Source of the DNA: Clonostachys chloroleuca
Taxonomy: Eukaryota; Ascomycota; Sordariomycetes; Hypocreales; Bionectriaceae
NCBI GenBank assembly: GCA_037952775.1
Contig: JBANAY010000003.1
Location: 30,566,001-30,630,000 of the forward strand
DNA length: 64,000 nt
Direction of reading: 5' to 3'
Part shown: positions 20,950-31,026 of the stretch, one piece after another
How positions within the stretch are numbered: the first letter of the stretch is position 1
Layout of the letters: the number at the start of each line of letters is the position of its first letter
The notes under the pieces: generated by a model
Databases searched by the model: none
The model's input: the letters and a program-made list of their open reading frames with translations, nothing else
Told to the model about the DNA's origin: nothing
Made by a program: the position numbers and the translations under genes

Positions 20950-22725
20950 CCCCTCAACCGCCCACCTTTTTCTATCCCAACCTCCCTCTTTTCCTTACGC
21001 GTCACTCCGCGATTGCTCGTGTAATTTTTATTCCTTTTAATTGAAAATAATATCATTCGAATCGCCAATATCTGAATATCCTGAAAATAACCTCCAATCA
21101 GCTATCCACGATGTGGAAGCAGGTATCCCGCAGCGAAAGGCTGCCGAGCGATAGGGAATTCCTCGGACAACCCTTCGTGATCATCTGTCGGGTGCCAAAA
21201 CGCAGGCGATAGAAGCAGAGACCCGGCAGCGGCTCTCGAGGGTCCAGGAAGCCCGTTTAACGAAATAGATACTCATCCAAGACTCAATTAGCTTCCCTCC
21301 TAGTCATACAAGGGTCAAAGAGATCGTGCAGTTCCTCTTGTGCGAAGAGGGTGATCTTAACCCTGTCGGCAGACATTAGATCGAGGGATTTTTATACTAT
21401 AACCCGGAGGTTAGAACTCTCCGAGGCAAGAGACTTGACTTTCTTCGTATTAAGGGAGCTACAGCTGACAAAGTAAAGGAGTTTTTTATACTTCTGTATA
21501 TACCTGATATCCGCAAAATCCCTCCTTGCAATTATTAGAATATAGATAAAGCCGGTATTATAGAAGGAATTAGAGATAATAGCCTGGTTCTTAGATTATC
21601 TCGTAAGAACTGGGCTGCCCAGATACAGTCAGGAAATTACTATTAGACTTCAATAATTAAGTATATCAGTATAACAGGTTAGTACCTTAAGCCTTTTATT
21701 ATTTATAAAGGAAAAGACATTCAATAGTAATAGTTCCCTAATAAATTAGAATATCTCAAGGAGTAGTAATTTATAGCTTCTCCTAAGGGGTAGACTTCTA
21801 ATTTAATTATATTAGAGTAGTTATAAGATATATTTATCCCGTTAACTAAACCTGCAATACCGGGTTAGCATTTACTTATTATTAATAGCTATAAGAGTTA
21901 TAAAATAATTGAATTTATATAGGAATACTTTAAGAATAAGATCTAGCTTCTATTCCTTCTATCGTATTTATCGTATGTATTACAGCCGCTCAACTTATCT
22001 ATCTTTTCCATCCTCAAGAGAGCCTATCATCTTTATCTCTTACAATAACAAATATATACGGATTTATTACCAATCGGGAAGATAACATTCCTTAAGTATT
22101 ATTACCTAGCTAGACAAGCAGCCTTAATAGTTTCCAACATCCTAGCAGGCTGGAAAGCGTCTGGATTATAGCTAGTTAATATTATAGTCCCCCTGATAAG
22201 TCCGTTCGTGGTTTCTCCGTAATTCACCTTTCAAACTCGACCCTCAACACCTCCGACTACACCAGTAGCCGGAATAAAGAGGAAAGAGATCGCGATAACT
22301 ACCCCGAAAGGAAGTTACAAGCTTCACAGCTTAATACAGGACTTTATATATAAGAAGGAGGTAGACCCGACTATCCGACTGCTGTTCCGTAAGATCTGCA
22401 AGGGCCTGGATAAACAGCAAATACAGTTATCTATCTCAAACACCGAAAACACACAACTAAAGGAGTCAAATAAGCTGCTGCAGCCGAAGAAAAGATATAC
22501 TATTCATCCGGATCCAAATAAACACTTCATCAAGATATCCAATATTATTGATACAAGAGATCGCTACAAGGGTCAATTAGATACAGAGATCTGCGCTCAG
22601 GAATTAGAAAATTATATTTTTGAAGAGCTATGCTTCACCTGGCAACTTGAATAGCTTTATTTTTAATTTACGGATTTTTTTGCGTTAATAAATGCGAAGT
22701 TATAATTCGCGATTCAATCATTAAA

Positions 22726-22752
22726 GGTGGGCGGTTGACTAGGGTTGCGACT
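22726..22752 (-). repeat. Right terminal inverted repeat of the transposon
   Basis: 27 bp; inverted partner of 20923..20949. Followed by TA. Confidence 0.88.
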
Positions 22753-23411
22753 TACGTAGCCAATCTGATAAGCCATGTGTCCGTCCCCCTAATCCACGGC
22801 GAAGAAGCCCTTTCATTAGATCTCTGAATCCATGTGGTTTTGATGCCTTGAAGTACTTACCAGTCGTAAAATGTTGTTGGTGTTGTTAAATCTAGCATGC
22901 ATTACAGTACCAATCCTTGATATCATATATCACTTAGGTCCAAATAACAAATACCTCTTGTGCTTTGAGTAAGGCATGCGATCCAAATATCATCGGTTGG
23001 CCTACTCTGATCATCTGGAGGGTCAAACCACAGGATTCTCCCTGTCCATCCCCACAAAATAGCCCTGCGGTAACGCGTACCAAACCCAGCGATGCTTGCT
23101 AGATTTCGGCGCCAACTACCAACCTCTCCCTCAACTTAGAGCTCTAAATTCAAGTAACTAATCATTCCGTGATTTTCAGCTAACAATATTCACTAATTGC
23201 CAGGTCTCTCCATTTTTATCCGGTCTCTCATCTTAATAAACACCCATATCGTCACATTGGCTCTCGTGCTAAGCCCACAGGCCAACCACACCGCTCACTC
23301 GCCTACGTAGATGTAACTAACTTCAAGTATACCCGGGCTATAGTCATTTTGGAAGGTCCTTCGTGGTGGTTTGATTAGCGGGTAACGTCCGAAAGAATGA
23401 GGGAGAGGAAA

Positions 23412-23424
23412 CGGAGGACCTCCG
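23412..23424. promoter_or_regulatory. Candidate Zn2Cys6 site CGG-N7-CCG (MFS promoter, distal)
   Basis: CGGAGGACCTCCG, nearly a full palindrome, 313 bp upstream of the MFS ATG. The same architecture occurs in the two other cluster-2 promoters. Confidence 0.65.
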
Positions 23425-23475
23425 CCTGTTAGGATTACCCCACAAAGATGCAGATCATTATCCTTGGAGCTCATG

Positions 23476-23488
23476 CGGAGGCGAGCCG
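23476..23488. promoter_or_regulatory. Candidate Zn2Cys6 site CGG-N7-CCG (MFS promoter, proximal)
   Basis: CGGAGGCGAGCCG, 64 bp after the first site and 249 bp upstream of the ATG. It shares the CGGAGG start. Confidence 0.6.
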
Positions 23489-23736
23489 AATAAGGTCAGA
23501 ACTCTGGGGTTAGTCTTCCACTCTAAAGTTGCTTATATCTGGGGCAGCCATGCCATGGTTGATCTGGAGAAATGTTCAGGAGATATGACCTAAGCTGACA
23601 GGACTGGTTGCGAGAACAAAATAAACTCTCCAAACATTCTCTGTATCGGTTTTACATTCTTCCCCCATATATCCCAAGCACATCATTTAAAACAACGATA
23701 ACACATCTCAACTCCATTTGAAGGGATCTGGTCAAA

Positions 23737-25509
23737 ATGGCGGACGAAACCATCAGAAAATCCCGGGAATCTCTAGATAAAGATGCCAAGGAACACACTG
23801 AACATGTCGAAATCGAACCTTCATCCAAGATAACGCACTCACGCGGCGAGTTGAGTGAAGGGGAGCTCTTGAATCTTCGCCATCGATACCCTCTTCTTGC
23901 AAATGCATCTCCAGAGAAGCTTGACGCTTTGAACAAAGCTGTGCTGAAGAAACTAGATTGGCGCTTCCTCACTGTCATCACTCTCATGTTGCTCATGAAG
24001 TAAGACTCTCCACTCCCATTCTCCATACATGCAGACTTTTTTTTAACCTATTTGTGCAGTTATCTCGATAGGATCAACGTTTCCAACGCTAGACTCGCCG
24101 GAATGCAGAAAGACATGCACATGAGCGATGTCGAATGGTCAGCTGGCATCTCGCTCTTCTACGTCGGATACATCATCTCTCAAGTCCCCGCCAACGTCAT
24201 CATCGCAAAAGGACGACCAAGGATCATCCTTCCCTGCGTCATGCTAGCATGGTCGGCGGTCACCATTTGTATGCCCGCTGCCAAGTCTCCGTGGGCTTTC
24301 ATGCTCTGCCGATTTCTGGTAGGACTCACAGAAGGGCCCTTCCTCCCAGGCGTCGCGCTACTATCGTCGTCGTGGTATGTGAAATCCGAAACGTCTTTCA
24401 GGATGGGCATTTGGCATGCGGGAAACATTGTATCTAACGCTTTCTCCGGCTTGCTCTCCGCTGCCATTCTGACAAACATGGACAATCTTGCTGGGATGCA
24501 TTCCTGGCAATGGTTCCTCCTGTTAGAAGGTACGGTTACCCTCCATTTAGAAATTATCTGTTTCCAAGCCCGGTATATTAATAAATCATAGGCATTGCCA
24601 GCATTCTGGTTGCTCTTATCGGCTTCTGGGCGCTGCCAAACTTCCCAGACAACACGGGCGGTGGATACTTTACTGAGGAAGAAACACAAATGGCCCAATA
24701 CCGGCAGCTTGTTGACGCAGGAGGAATCTCCGAGGACGATGAAGGAGATTATTGGGGAGGCTTCTTCCAGGCTTGCAAGGACCCTTTCACTTGGTTATTT
24801 GCAGGGATGCATTTTTCCATCATCATCGGTCAATCTTTCAAAGACTTCTTCCCATCTGTAAGTTCCAAGCCCTTCATGAACAAGCCTATTAAGGCTAACC
24901 AATTCTCAGATTATGAACACACTTGGATTCAACAAAACTATCACATATCTCATCCAAGCACCACCATATATTGTCGCTTATTTTGTTACACTGCTAGTGT
25001 CATGGTCATCCGGCAGACATCTGGAACATTGCTGGCACATCGCTAGCTCCATGCTAGCATGCCTAGTTGGGGCTGTCATCATGATTTCTACGCTCAACGT
25101 CCCGGCACGGTACTTCTCCATGTTTCTGCTCTGCACTGGACCTTTCATCAGTTTGAATGTAGGTGGTTGTAGCCGGTCTTGACCCAGTCAATTGCTTCGC
25201 TAACCAGAGTGGTTTCAGATTCAAATTCCGTGGGAAGTCAGCGTGGTGCCGCGACCACGCACCAAGAGAGCCGCTCTCATCGCCATTGCCAACTGCGTGT
25301 CCACTGTTTCTCACTGGTTCTCTCCCTACTTCTTCCTCACATCCCAGGAGCCTCGGTACCAGACCGGAGGAGGTGTAATCATTCTGGGCAGCGGCCTCAC
25401 CATTATCTTTTGCGTGGTCACAAAATGGTATTGCCAGAAGAAGAACAAGGAAATTGAGAAAGAGCAAGAACAGACTGGTGTTGTCAACAACTGGAGATAC
25501 GTCACCTAA
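23737..25509 (+). CDS. MFS transporter of the anion:cation symporter (ACS) type
   Basis: Uptake carrier for an organic acid or vitamin-like anion. Five exons (23737..23999, 24060..24529, 24592..24857, 24910..25158, 25219..25509; introns 52-62 nt) give 512 aa in frame. A 75-residue hydrophilic N-terminus precedes helix 1. The loop NYLDRINVSNARLAGMQKD is the family signature after helix 1. Later pieces include CRFLVGLTEGPFLPGV (helix 4), GIWHAGN, EEETQMAQYRQ in the central loop, NCVSTVSHWFSPYFF and the lysine-rich tail KKNKEIEKEQEQ. Relatives carry tartrate, hexuronates, nicotinate or pantothenate. It is convergent with the regulator at 25701 and has two CGG-N7-CCG sites in its promoter, like the aldolase and dehydrogenase genes. 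It is therefore the likely importer of the cluster-2 substrate. Confidence 0.92.
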
Positions 25510-25700
25510 AGAGCCTTTGAAACAATTATGAAGCTCTGATAGAAGATCCAGATGATTTCATCCAGTAGCAGATCAGCTAGTTAAATCAGCCATGGAATAC
25601 TCATGTAGGACGCCGGGTGCAAATACTTCCGAGGCAGGCTTCATTATTTAGGGATAGCAAGACCCCAATGTGGCATTAAATACGAACATATATATTATTG

Positions 25701-27676
25701 TCATGATAAATTCCGTTTCATTTCTAGTGCCTGTACCATCAACGTTTGAGCTGGCACAGGGATCGAGAAGTCTCCGTTTTGACTAATGGTTGAGTAGTCA
25801 AATACCACACTCTCTAAAGTGATGGAATTCGAGAAATTCTGCAAAACATCCCGGAAGATTGTGAATGCAGAAAATACACCCGAAACTCGGGTAAGTAGCT
25901 GCAGTGGCTTTTGCGTCAATACCAGGACTTGTCGATCAACTCCAGCAAGAGATCCATTGCTTGTGGCGCGGTGATAGGTGACCCAGATGAGACCGACCGC
26001 TGTCGAGAACACTTCGAGACCATCCACGCTCGTAAGAGTGCAATCATCCGTTGTCGCATGCTTCTCTAGAGCTTCAAAATACTGCTCGAAATCCTGAGTG
26101 GCCTGTGTCATAATCATAGAGCTCTCAAGCCCACCCCGATTTGCCTCGCACATGCAGACAATCGCAAGCAGAACCCGGCAAGCTGAGGAATGGAAATGAT
26201 AATTGTAGAAGGACCTCTCATCTTCATTATCTATGGAAGCCACGGCCAATGGGGCTGTCTCTTTCCAGTGCTGATAATTGCTGAAGTGATATAAGGTGCC
26301 CTTTCCAGGGTACGCACGAATGTCGTGTAGGAGCTTGGCCTGGTGGACATTCCATGCATGCAGCTCGTCAAGCCTATTTGTCTGTTCCCGTGATCTTGAT
26401 GGCCTCTAAAGTCATAACATGGTTAGTATATAGCAAACATGCAAACGAGGGAGGCTTAACAAACCGCGGAGGTAATGTCTTCGTCTTGGATATTGAAGGG
26501 CCGACCCGAAGATGCACTGAGAATACTACTTCTGGGTCAGGATGATCACTAAGTTTCAGTAAGATATAGGATTGACGAACGCGTCCAGTGTATAAATGGT
26601 CCAAAAAACACGGCTACTGCTCTTTTGCCCTTCGTCCTGGGATCGATGATCTGACACTCTCGCGGTATGCATCCCCCCTGCGATACATCGAGTCATGGCC
26701 AAGCCAAGGAGATGCCATGCAGAACCCCCAAACGGGGTATACATGGCTAAAACAGCCATCAGGGTGAGGCACTGGGCTGCTTCTCGATCGTTAGCCTGAG
26801 CAAATACCCGGGGCATGAACTGATAGGCAGTCAAAATGAACAGCGTCGCAAAGCTCTCAGTTTGCCTGTGTCCTCTGCCCATCAGCATCCCTATCGCGGC
26901 TGCCAGATATACTCGTATGACTTTGCAGGGAGACTCGGTGGCGGCATTTTCCAGTCTTCCCTGTTCTTCGCTCCGCATCACTTCGTTGCAGTCATCAGAG
27001 AGCTGGGGGCCATTGATCAAAGGGAGACTGTGCTGGAGCAAAACCAAGACTCGATGCATGGCATTCGTAGGCTCTGTCATGGAAAGTGAAATTCCTTTCC
27101 GCAACAAAGTGCGATGGAAGTCACCCAACTGACCAACAACGGCCTCATTTTGACCTTGGGAACGAAGGATGCTGCTTCCCGAAACACTGGTTGAGGCTTG
27201 GACAAGTTTGTTGAAAGAGATGTTTGAGGTCTGCAGGATCGGGTCTCCTGTGAAGCCAGCCATGGCTGTCAGAGATAGAAATCCTATCTCAGTCTGTAGA
27301 GTGTCGTGGTGGGCATTTGCTGCCAGGGATTGGATGTCCGTGCCATCGCCACCCTGCCCACTTATAGAAGAAGTGAGTGGTACCGAGACAGCACTGTTCA
27401 GTCTCGTTTCCAGGTTTGAGATTCGGCGTTTCATGGATTCAATATAGCTATGATGAGCCTCCGGGTTGTCCGGGTCCAGCAGGTTTCCTAGCCGTCGCTC
27501 AATGCATGGGGTCGAGGCTTGCCGGCACTGCCCACACTTGGGTTTGACTCGATCACACTGAGCCCATCTGTATTAGAATGAAAACAGAGAGAAACGGCCA
27601 GCTCGTGTAGATCTCTCACCTTCTGCTGCTTCCTCACTCTGCAGCGTTCACAAGCCTGGGGAATCAACTCTTGCAT
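25701..27676 (-). CDS. Zn2Cys6 transcription factor of cluster 2
   Basis: Nuclear regulator, 601 aa from four exons (27676..27620, 27557..26581, 26531..26465, 26405..25701; introns 49-62 nt), in frame. The first intron again lies within the zinc cluster: ACERCRVRKQQK joins CDRVKPKCGQCRQASTPC. The frame forces the acceptor CTCAG just before the third cysteine. A coiled-coil-like IESMKRRISNLETRL linker (about 65-80) suggests dimerisation. The fungal-specific domain follows with SAWHLLGLAMTRC and RVFWTIYTLD, then ASSGRPFNIQDEDIT across introns 2 and 3. It is divergent from the aldolase gene; two CGG-N7-CCG sites lie in the middle of the shared promoter. That arrangement makes it the best candidate to bind those sites and regulate itself, the aldolase, the dehydrogenase and the MFS gene. 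Confidence 0.92.
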
Positions 27677-27985
27677 TATCGAATACCTTTGGACGTTGCA
27701 ATAACTACAGGGTAATCAGGATGGTGCTCTCAGACTTGGGCTTACATAACGAGTGCTTGATACACCCAAGAACCAGCCAAGAGGAGGCGGAGCCTGTGGC
27801 GTTGACGCTCTGATGTGGACTGCCAACCGACGTGGGATGAACACTTTGCGCAACGATGTGACTGGGAGGTTCGACCTCGGGCAAGCTCCGGTGACAGGGA
27901 CGCTGCTCATCCCTTCAGAAATCTCTGCACTGCGTGGCTGGAACCTTGAATGAGGGGGAGTAGGTTGAATGTGGTCAAAGTTCGT

Positions 27986-27998
27986 CGGAGGTCCGCCG
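27986..27998. promoter_or_regulatory. Candidate Zn2Cys6 site CGG-N7-CCG (aldolase promoter)
   Basis: CGGAGGTCCGCCG, about 319 bp from the aldolase ATG and 310 bp from the regulator ATG. It shares CGGAGGTCC with the opposite strand of the site at 23412. Confidence 0.65.
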
Positions 27999-28019
27999 AA
28001 GGTCCACCGAAAGCTCCAC

Positions 28020-28032
28020 CGGCCTGTTGCCG
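28020..28032. promoter_or_regulatory. Candidate Zn2Cys6 site CGG-N7-CCG (aldolase promoter, second)
   Basis: CGGCCTGTTGCCG, 34 bp after the first site. The half-site spacing is identical but the core differs. Confidence 0.5.
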
Positions 28033-28316
28033 GATCCGACCTCCATCATGAAGGACCACAAGCGAGGACGAAGGAACGATTTGCTCTCATTAGCAGGCGA
28101 GGATGCCGCCGAGTATCGGCAGATCAAGAGCCCACAAGCTGTGTATCCATGGTCAAATGACATTTAAAAGCTGGGGTTCGCATGCATCGTGATAATCTCG
28201 GAGTGATGAGCTAGCTTGCCTTTAACGGACAACCACTCACTGTCCTTACATCAATTTTATCATCTCTCCAAGTCTGCCGTCACCGGCTTATCTCTTTTCC
28301 TTGCCGAACATTCACA

Positions 28317-29144
28317 ATGGCTTTGACTCTTACCAACACCATCAAGGACAAGCTTGTCCGCAATGAAGTAGCCTACACTCTGAGCGTCAAGCTCGTGCGG
28401 TCAGTCGAGATTGCCGGCATTGCCAAGTCGGCCGGCTTCGATGGCCTCCTCATTGATATGGAGCACTCCTCCTTTGACCTCGATACCACTGGCCAAATCT
28501 GCATTGCGGCTTTGTACGCCGGCATCGCCCCCATCGTACGATCCCCCAGCAAGGATCCCTTCTACGTCTCGAGGATCCTAGACGGTGGCGCCCTGGGTGT
28601 CATCGTACCCCATATCCGAAGCGTCCAGGACGCCAAGGACGTTGTCCAGGCCGCCAAGTTCCAACCTGTTGGTGTCCGCTCCTCCACAAACGGCCTGCCC
28701 CATTTCCAGTTCCGCTCCCACCCCGCAAAGCTCTCCAACCCCGTGGTCAATGCGAGCACCCTGGTCATCCCCATGGTTGAGACTCTGGAAGCTCTGGAGC
28801 TCGTGGATGAGATTGCTGCTATTGAGGGTGTGGATTCGCTCCTGATTGGTACCAATGATCTCTGTGCCGAGATGGGGATTCCCGGCGACTACGACAACCC
28901 GCGGGTCACTGAGGCGTACCAGCGCACTATTGACGCCTGCAACAAGGTGGGCAAGTGGGTTGGTGTTGGGGGCCTTCACTCTCGCCTTGACCTCGTGGAG
29001 AAGTTCTGTGGCATGGGTGCCCGGTGGGTTATGGCTGCTACCGACGGTCCTCTGCTGTTTGGCAGTGCTTCCAAGCGCGGGGGAGAGATGGCTGCTCTCA
29101 ACACGAGGGTTGTAGGAGCCGTAAACGGGAATGGGAAGGCTTAG
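28317..29144 (+). CDS. HpcH/HpaI-family class II aldolase
   Basis: Intronless, 275 aa. The family cleaves 2-keto-4-hydroxy acids (for example 2-keto-3-deoxy sugar acids or 4-hydroxy-2-ketoheptanedioate) into pyruvate and an aldehyde, with a divalent metal. Visible motifs: FDGLLIDMEHSSFD (about 41-54) with the catalytic-site histidine, IVRSPSKDP, LGVIVPHI (about 98), then the metal ligands in IPMVETLEAL (Glu about 150) and LIGTNDLCAEMG (Asp about 178), and WVGVGGLH. Length and order match bacterial GarL/HpcH proteins. No targeting signal, so cytosolic. It is divergent from the cluster-2 regulator and upstream of the D-2-hydroxyacid dehydrogenase. The combination suggests catabolism of a sugar acid or an aromatic ring-cleavage product; the exact substrate is open. 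Confidence 0.93.
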   Translation: MALTLTNTIKDKLVRNEVAYTLSVKLVRSVEIAGIAKSAGFDGLLIDMEHSSFDLDTTGQICIAALYAGIAPIVRSPSKDPFYVSRILDGGALGVIVPHIRSVQDAKDVVQAAKFQPVGVRSSTNGLPHFQFRSHPAKLSNPVVNASTLVIPMVETLEALELVDEIAAIEGVDSLLIGTNDLCAEMGIPGDYDNPRVTEAYQRTIDACNKVGKWVGVGGLHSRLDLVEKFCGMGARWVMAATDGPLLFGSASKRGGEMAALNTRVVGAVNGNGKA

Positions 29145-29531
29145 AATGGGAATAGAGTAATTAGACTACTACTTGAGTTCTTAGGTTTTATGTAAATAGA
29201 GGGCAAATACAAACCGTTTAATTCCACTGACAGACATCGGGTTTTCTCATCACTGTTACCTTAATAATGTGAATCTCTTTGAGGTGATACCTATTCTATA
29301 TTTATCAAGACTGAATGATATACATGATAATGGAGTCGGTTCGACTGCAATCATCTTCACTAGTTGTCTACAAAGAACCTGCCGGCGTTCCTTCCAACGG
29401 GTGACAAGTTCATAAACGACAACAACTTGGGTGAGTGATTATCACCAGCAGTATTATACTCCTTTGACTGCAACCCCACAAGCTAAGTTATTGCAATCAT
29501 AACGTAGTATGGCATGTGTCTTCTGACCCGT

Positions 29532-29544
29532 CGGCCAATGTCCG
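29532..29544. promoter_or_regulatory. Candidate Zn2Cys6 site CGG-N7-CCG (dehydrogenase promoter, distal)
   Basis: CGGCCAATGTCCG, 409 bp upstream of the ATG, 55 bp before the second site. Confidence 0.5.
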
Positions 29545-29586
29545 ATACGCCCCAAAGTTGGACTACCTCGGCCAGGAGGTCGCGCT

Positions 29587-29599
29587 CGGGAGACCTCCG
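29587..29599. promoter_or_regulatory. Candidate Zn2Cys6 site CGG-N7-CCG (dehydrogenase promoter, proximal)
   Basis: CGGGAGACCTCCG, 354 bp upstream of the ATG. Its ACCTCCG half is identical to that of the MFS site at 23412. Confidence 0.6.
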
Positions 29600-29952
29600 A
29601 TGGAGCAGGCGGCCACACCACACTCCCTCACGGCCTCTCTCCTAGGCCTCGAAACTGATGAACATCAATGCGGGACTTGCTTGCATATCCAACCAGGAGC
29701 GGGATAGCGGTATTCGCCCGAGGTGATAGTCGATGGAACCTACTGCTTGTGCACTCCTCATCGGAGATTCAAGAGTAGTTTGTGACTCAGCGGGGTGCTC
29801 CGGGGGACATATTACAAGGGATGACTGATGAACTTCTTCTTTCCTTCTCTCCATTAATCAAATGCATGAAGATTTATATACAGCTTCGAATTACCATTTT
29901 CTACCAGCCCCACAAGAGGACCATTTCCCCCATACACAGCTGAATACACACG

Positions 29953-30927
29953 ATGGCGCCAGGAACCCTACTAGATAGCAGCCGGGAGGCCAGCCCCGTC
30001 GACGACCGCCGTCCTACCGTCTACCTCCTGGACAAGTTCCACCCAGAAGCCATAAAGTACTGCCAGCAGCGCTTCAGGACAATCCAACCCCGCGACAAGG
30101 ACCATGTCCACTGGCGGCAAAATGCCCAGTACCTGCTCATCCGCTCCTCCTATCTCACCGCCGAGGACATTGCCGCCTGCCCGAACCTCAAGGCCGTCGG
30201 CAAGCAAGGGGTCGGCATCGACAAGATCGACGCCGACGCGTGCGCCGCGAGGGGGATCAAGATCTTCAACACTCCTGGCGTAAACTCCCGCGCCGTCGCG
30301 GAGCTCGTCCTCGGGCTGACCATGGCCGTCGCGCGCGAGATCCCCAAGATCCACGAGCGGCAGGTCCAGGGCAAGCTGGTGCCCAAGGAGGTGTGCTCCG
30401 GCCTGATCCTGCACAAGAAGACGCTCGGCCTGCTGGGCATGGGGAACATCAGCGAGTCCGTCGCGCGCATCTTCCGGGGCGCCTTTGACGCGGAGCTGAT
30501 CGCGTACGACCCGTTCGTGCCGGAGACGGCGTGGGCGGACATCCCGCACAGGCGCGCGGCGACGGTGGAGGAGGTCCTGAGGGAGTGCGACGTGCTGAGC
30601 ATTCACGTGCCGCTCACCCCGAGCACAAAGGGACTGATCTCCTATGACCAGTTGGCGATGATGAAGCCGCACGCGATCCTTATCAATGCCGCCCGCGGCG
30701 GCATCGTGCATGAGGAGGATCTCGCGCGGGGTCTACAGGACAACTTGATATGGGGAGCGGGATTGGACTGCCACGAGCAGGAGCCGCCAAGCAAGGCCAA
30801 GTACGGCGCCCTATGGCAGCAGAATGTGGTCAGCACGCCTCACATCGGCGCGGCGACGGAACAGACGCAGATGGAGACGGCCATTGCGGCGGTCGAGAGG
30901 CTGTATAATTTTGTACAAGGTGCTTGA
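29953..30927 (+). CDS. D-isomer-specific 2-hydroxyacid dehydrogenase
   Basis: Intronless, 324 aa. NAD(P)-dependent interconversion of 2-keto acids and D-2-hydroxy acids (glyoxylate/hydroxypyruvate reductase, phosphoglycerate-dehydrogenase-like). Visible: GKQGVGIDKIDADACAARGI (about 78) in the catalytic domain, VNSRAVAELVLGL (about 115), the Rossmann motif LLGMGNISESVARIF (about 160; GxGxxS rather than GxGxxG), the catalytic Arg in NAARGGIVHE (about 248), a Glu in DCHEQEPP (about 274) and the catalytic His in TPHIGAAT (about 296). The coding region is distinctly GC-richer than its surroundings and strongly biased to G/C third positions, which could indicate high expression or transfer. Same strand as the aldolase; convergent with the regulator at 31027. 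The promoter shares CGG-N7-CCG sites with the aldolase and MFS genes, so one regulon is likely. Confidence 0.94.
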   Translation: MAPGTLLDSSREASPVDDRRPTVYLLDKFHPEAIKYCQQRFRTIQPRDKDHVHWRQNAQYLLIRSSYLTAEDIAACPNLKAVGKQGVGIDKIDADACAARGIKIFNTPGVNSRAVAELVLGLTMAVAREIPKIHERQVQGKLVPKEVCSGLILHKKTLGLLGMGNISESVARIFRGAFDAELIAYDPFVPETAWADIPHRRAATVEEVLRECDVLSIHVPLTPSTKGLISYDQLAMMKPHAILINAARGGIVHEEDLARGLQDNLIWGAGLDCHEQEPPSKAKYGALWQQNVVSTPHIGAATEQTQMETAIAAVERLYNFVQGA

Positions 30928-31026
30928 GGGGGTGAAGATGGACCGAAACCAAGAATTTTGTCATTTTGTGTAAATAGTTAGTTAGCTTGCTTGCTTGCCT
31001 CAAGAGTGCTAAAATGAAACGAGGCG

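Larger units (their letters stand above)
20923..22752 (+). mobile_element. Degenerate pogo/Fot1-type (Tc1-mariner) DNA transposon
   Basis: The ends are 27-bp inverted repeats: the left begins AGTCGCGACCCTAGTCAACC (20923..20949) and the right, on the other strand, AGTCGCAACCCTAGTCAACC (22752..22726), one mismatch. TA dinucleotides flank both (20921..20922, 22753..22754), the target duplication of this superfamily. A second copy of CTCAACCGCCCACC follows the left repeat. On the plus strand, 21100..21260 encodes a CENP-B/pogo helix-turn-helix (AIHDVEAGIPQRKAAER, stop, GIPRTTLRDHL). From 21400 to 22030 runs a DDE transposase with many TAA/TAG codons and several frames, including PLNLSIFSILKRAYH near 22010. 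The interior is very AT-rich, as expected after C-to-T decay of RIP type. It cannot make transposase. It sits exactly between clusters 1 and 2. Confidence 0.88.
22755..23736. promoter_or_regulatory. Promoter region of the cluster-2 MFS gene
   Basis: Nearly 1 kb without a gene. It contains two CGG-N7-CCG sites at 23412..23424 and 23476..23488. Nothing else recognised. Confidence 0.55.
27677..28316. promoter_or_regulatory. Divergent promoter of regulator and aldolase
   Basis: A 640-bp bidirectional region. Small frames here (27716..28163) are unlikely to be genes. Two CGG-N7-CCG sites (27986, 28020) lie near the middle, in a stretch with further GGTCCACCGAA and CCGACC repeats. Confidence 0.6.
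29145..29952. promoter_or_regulatory. Promoter region of the dehydrogenase gene
   Basis: About 800 bp without a supportable gene. It includes two CGG-N7-CCG sites (29532, 29587). The second is embedded in a larger inverted repeat, GGAGGTC...GACCTCC, at 29575..29598. Confidence 0.55.

Noticed and set aside
29971..30711. 246-codon open frame antisense to the dehydrogenase
   Set aside because: Shadow of a GC3-biased gene: Arg/Leu/His/Asp-rich, without family features. The sense frame has all catalytic motifs.
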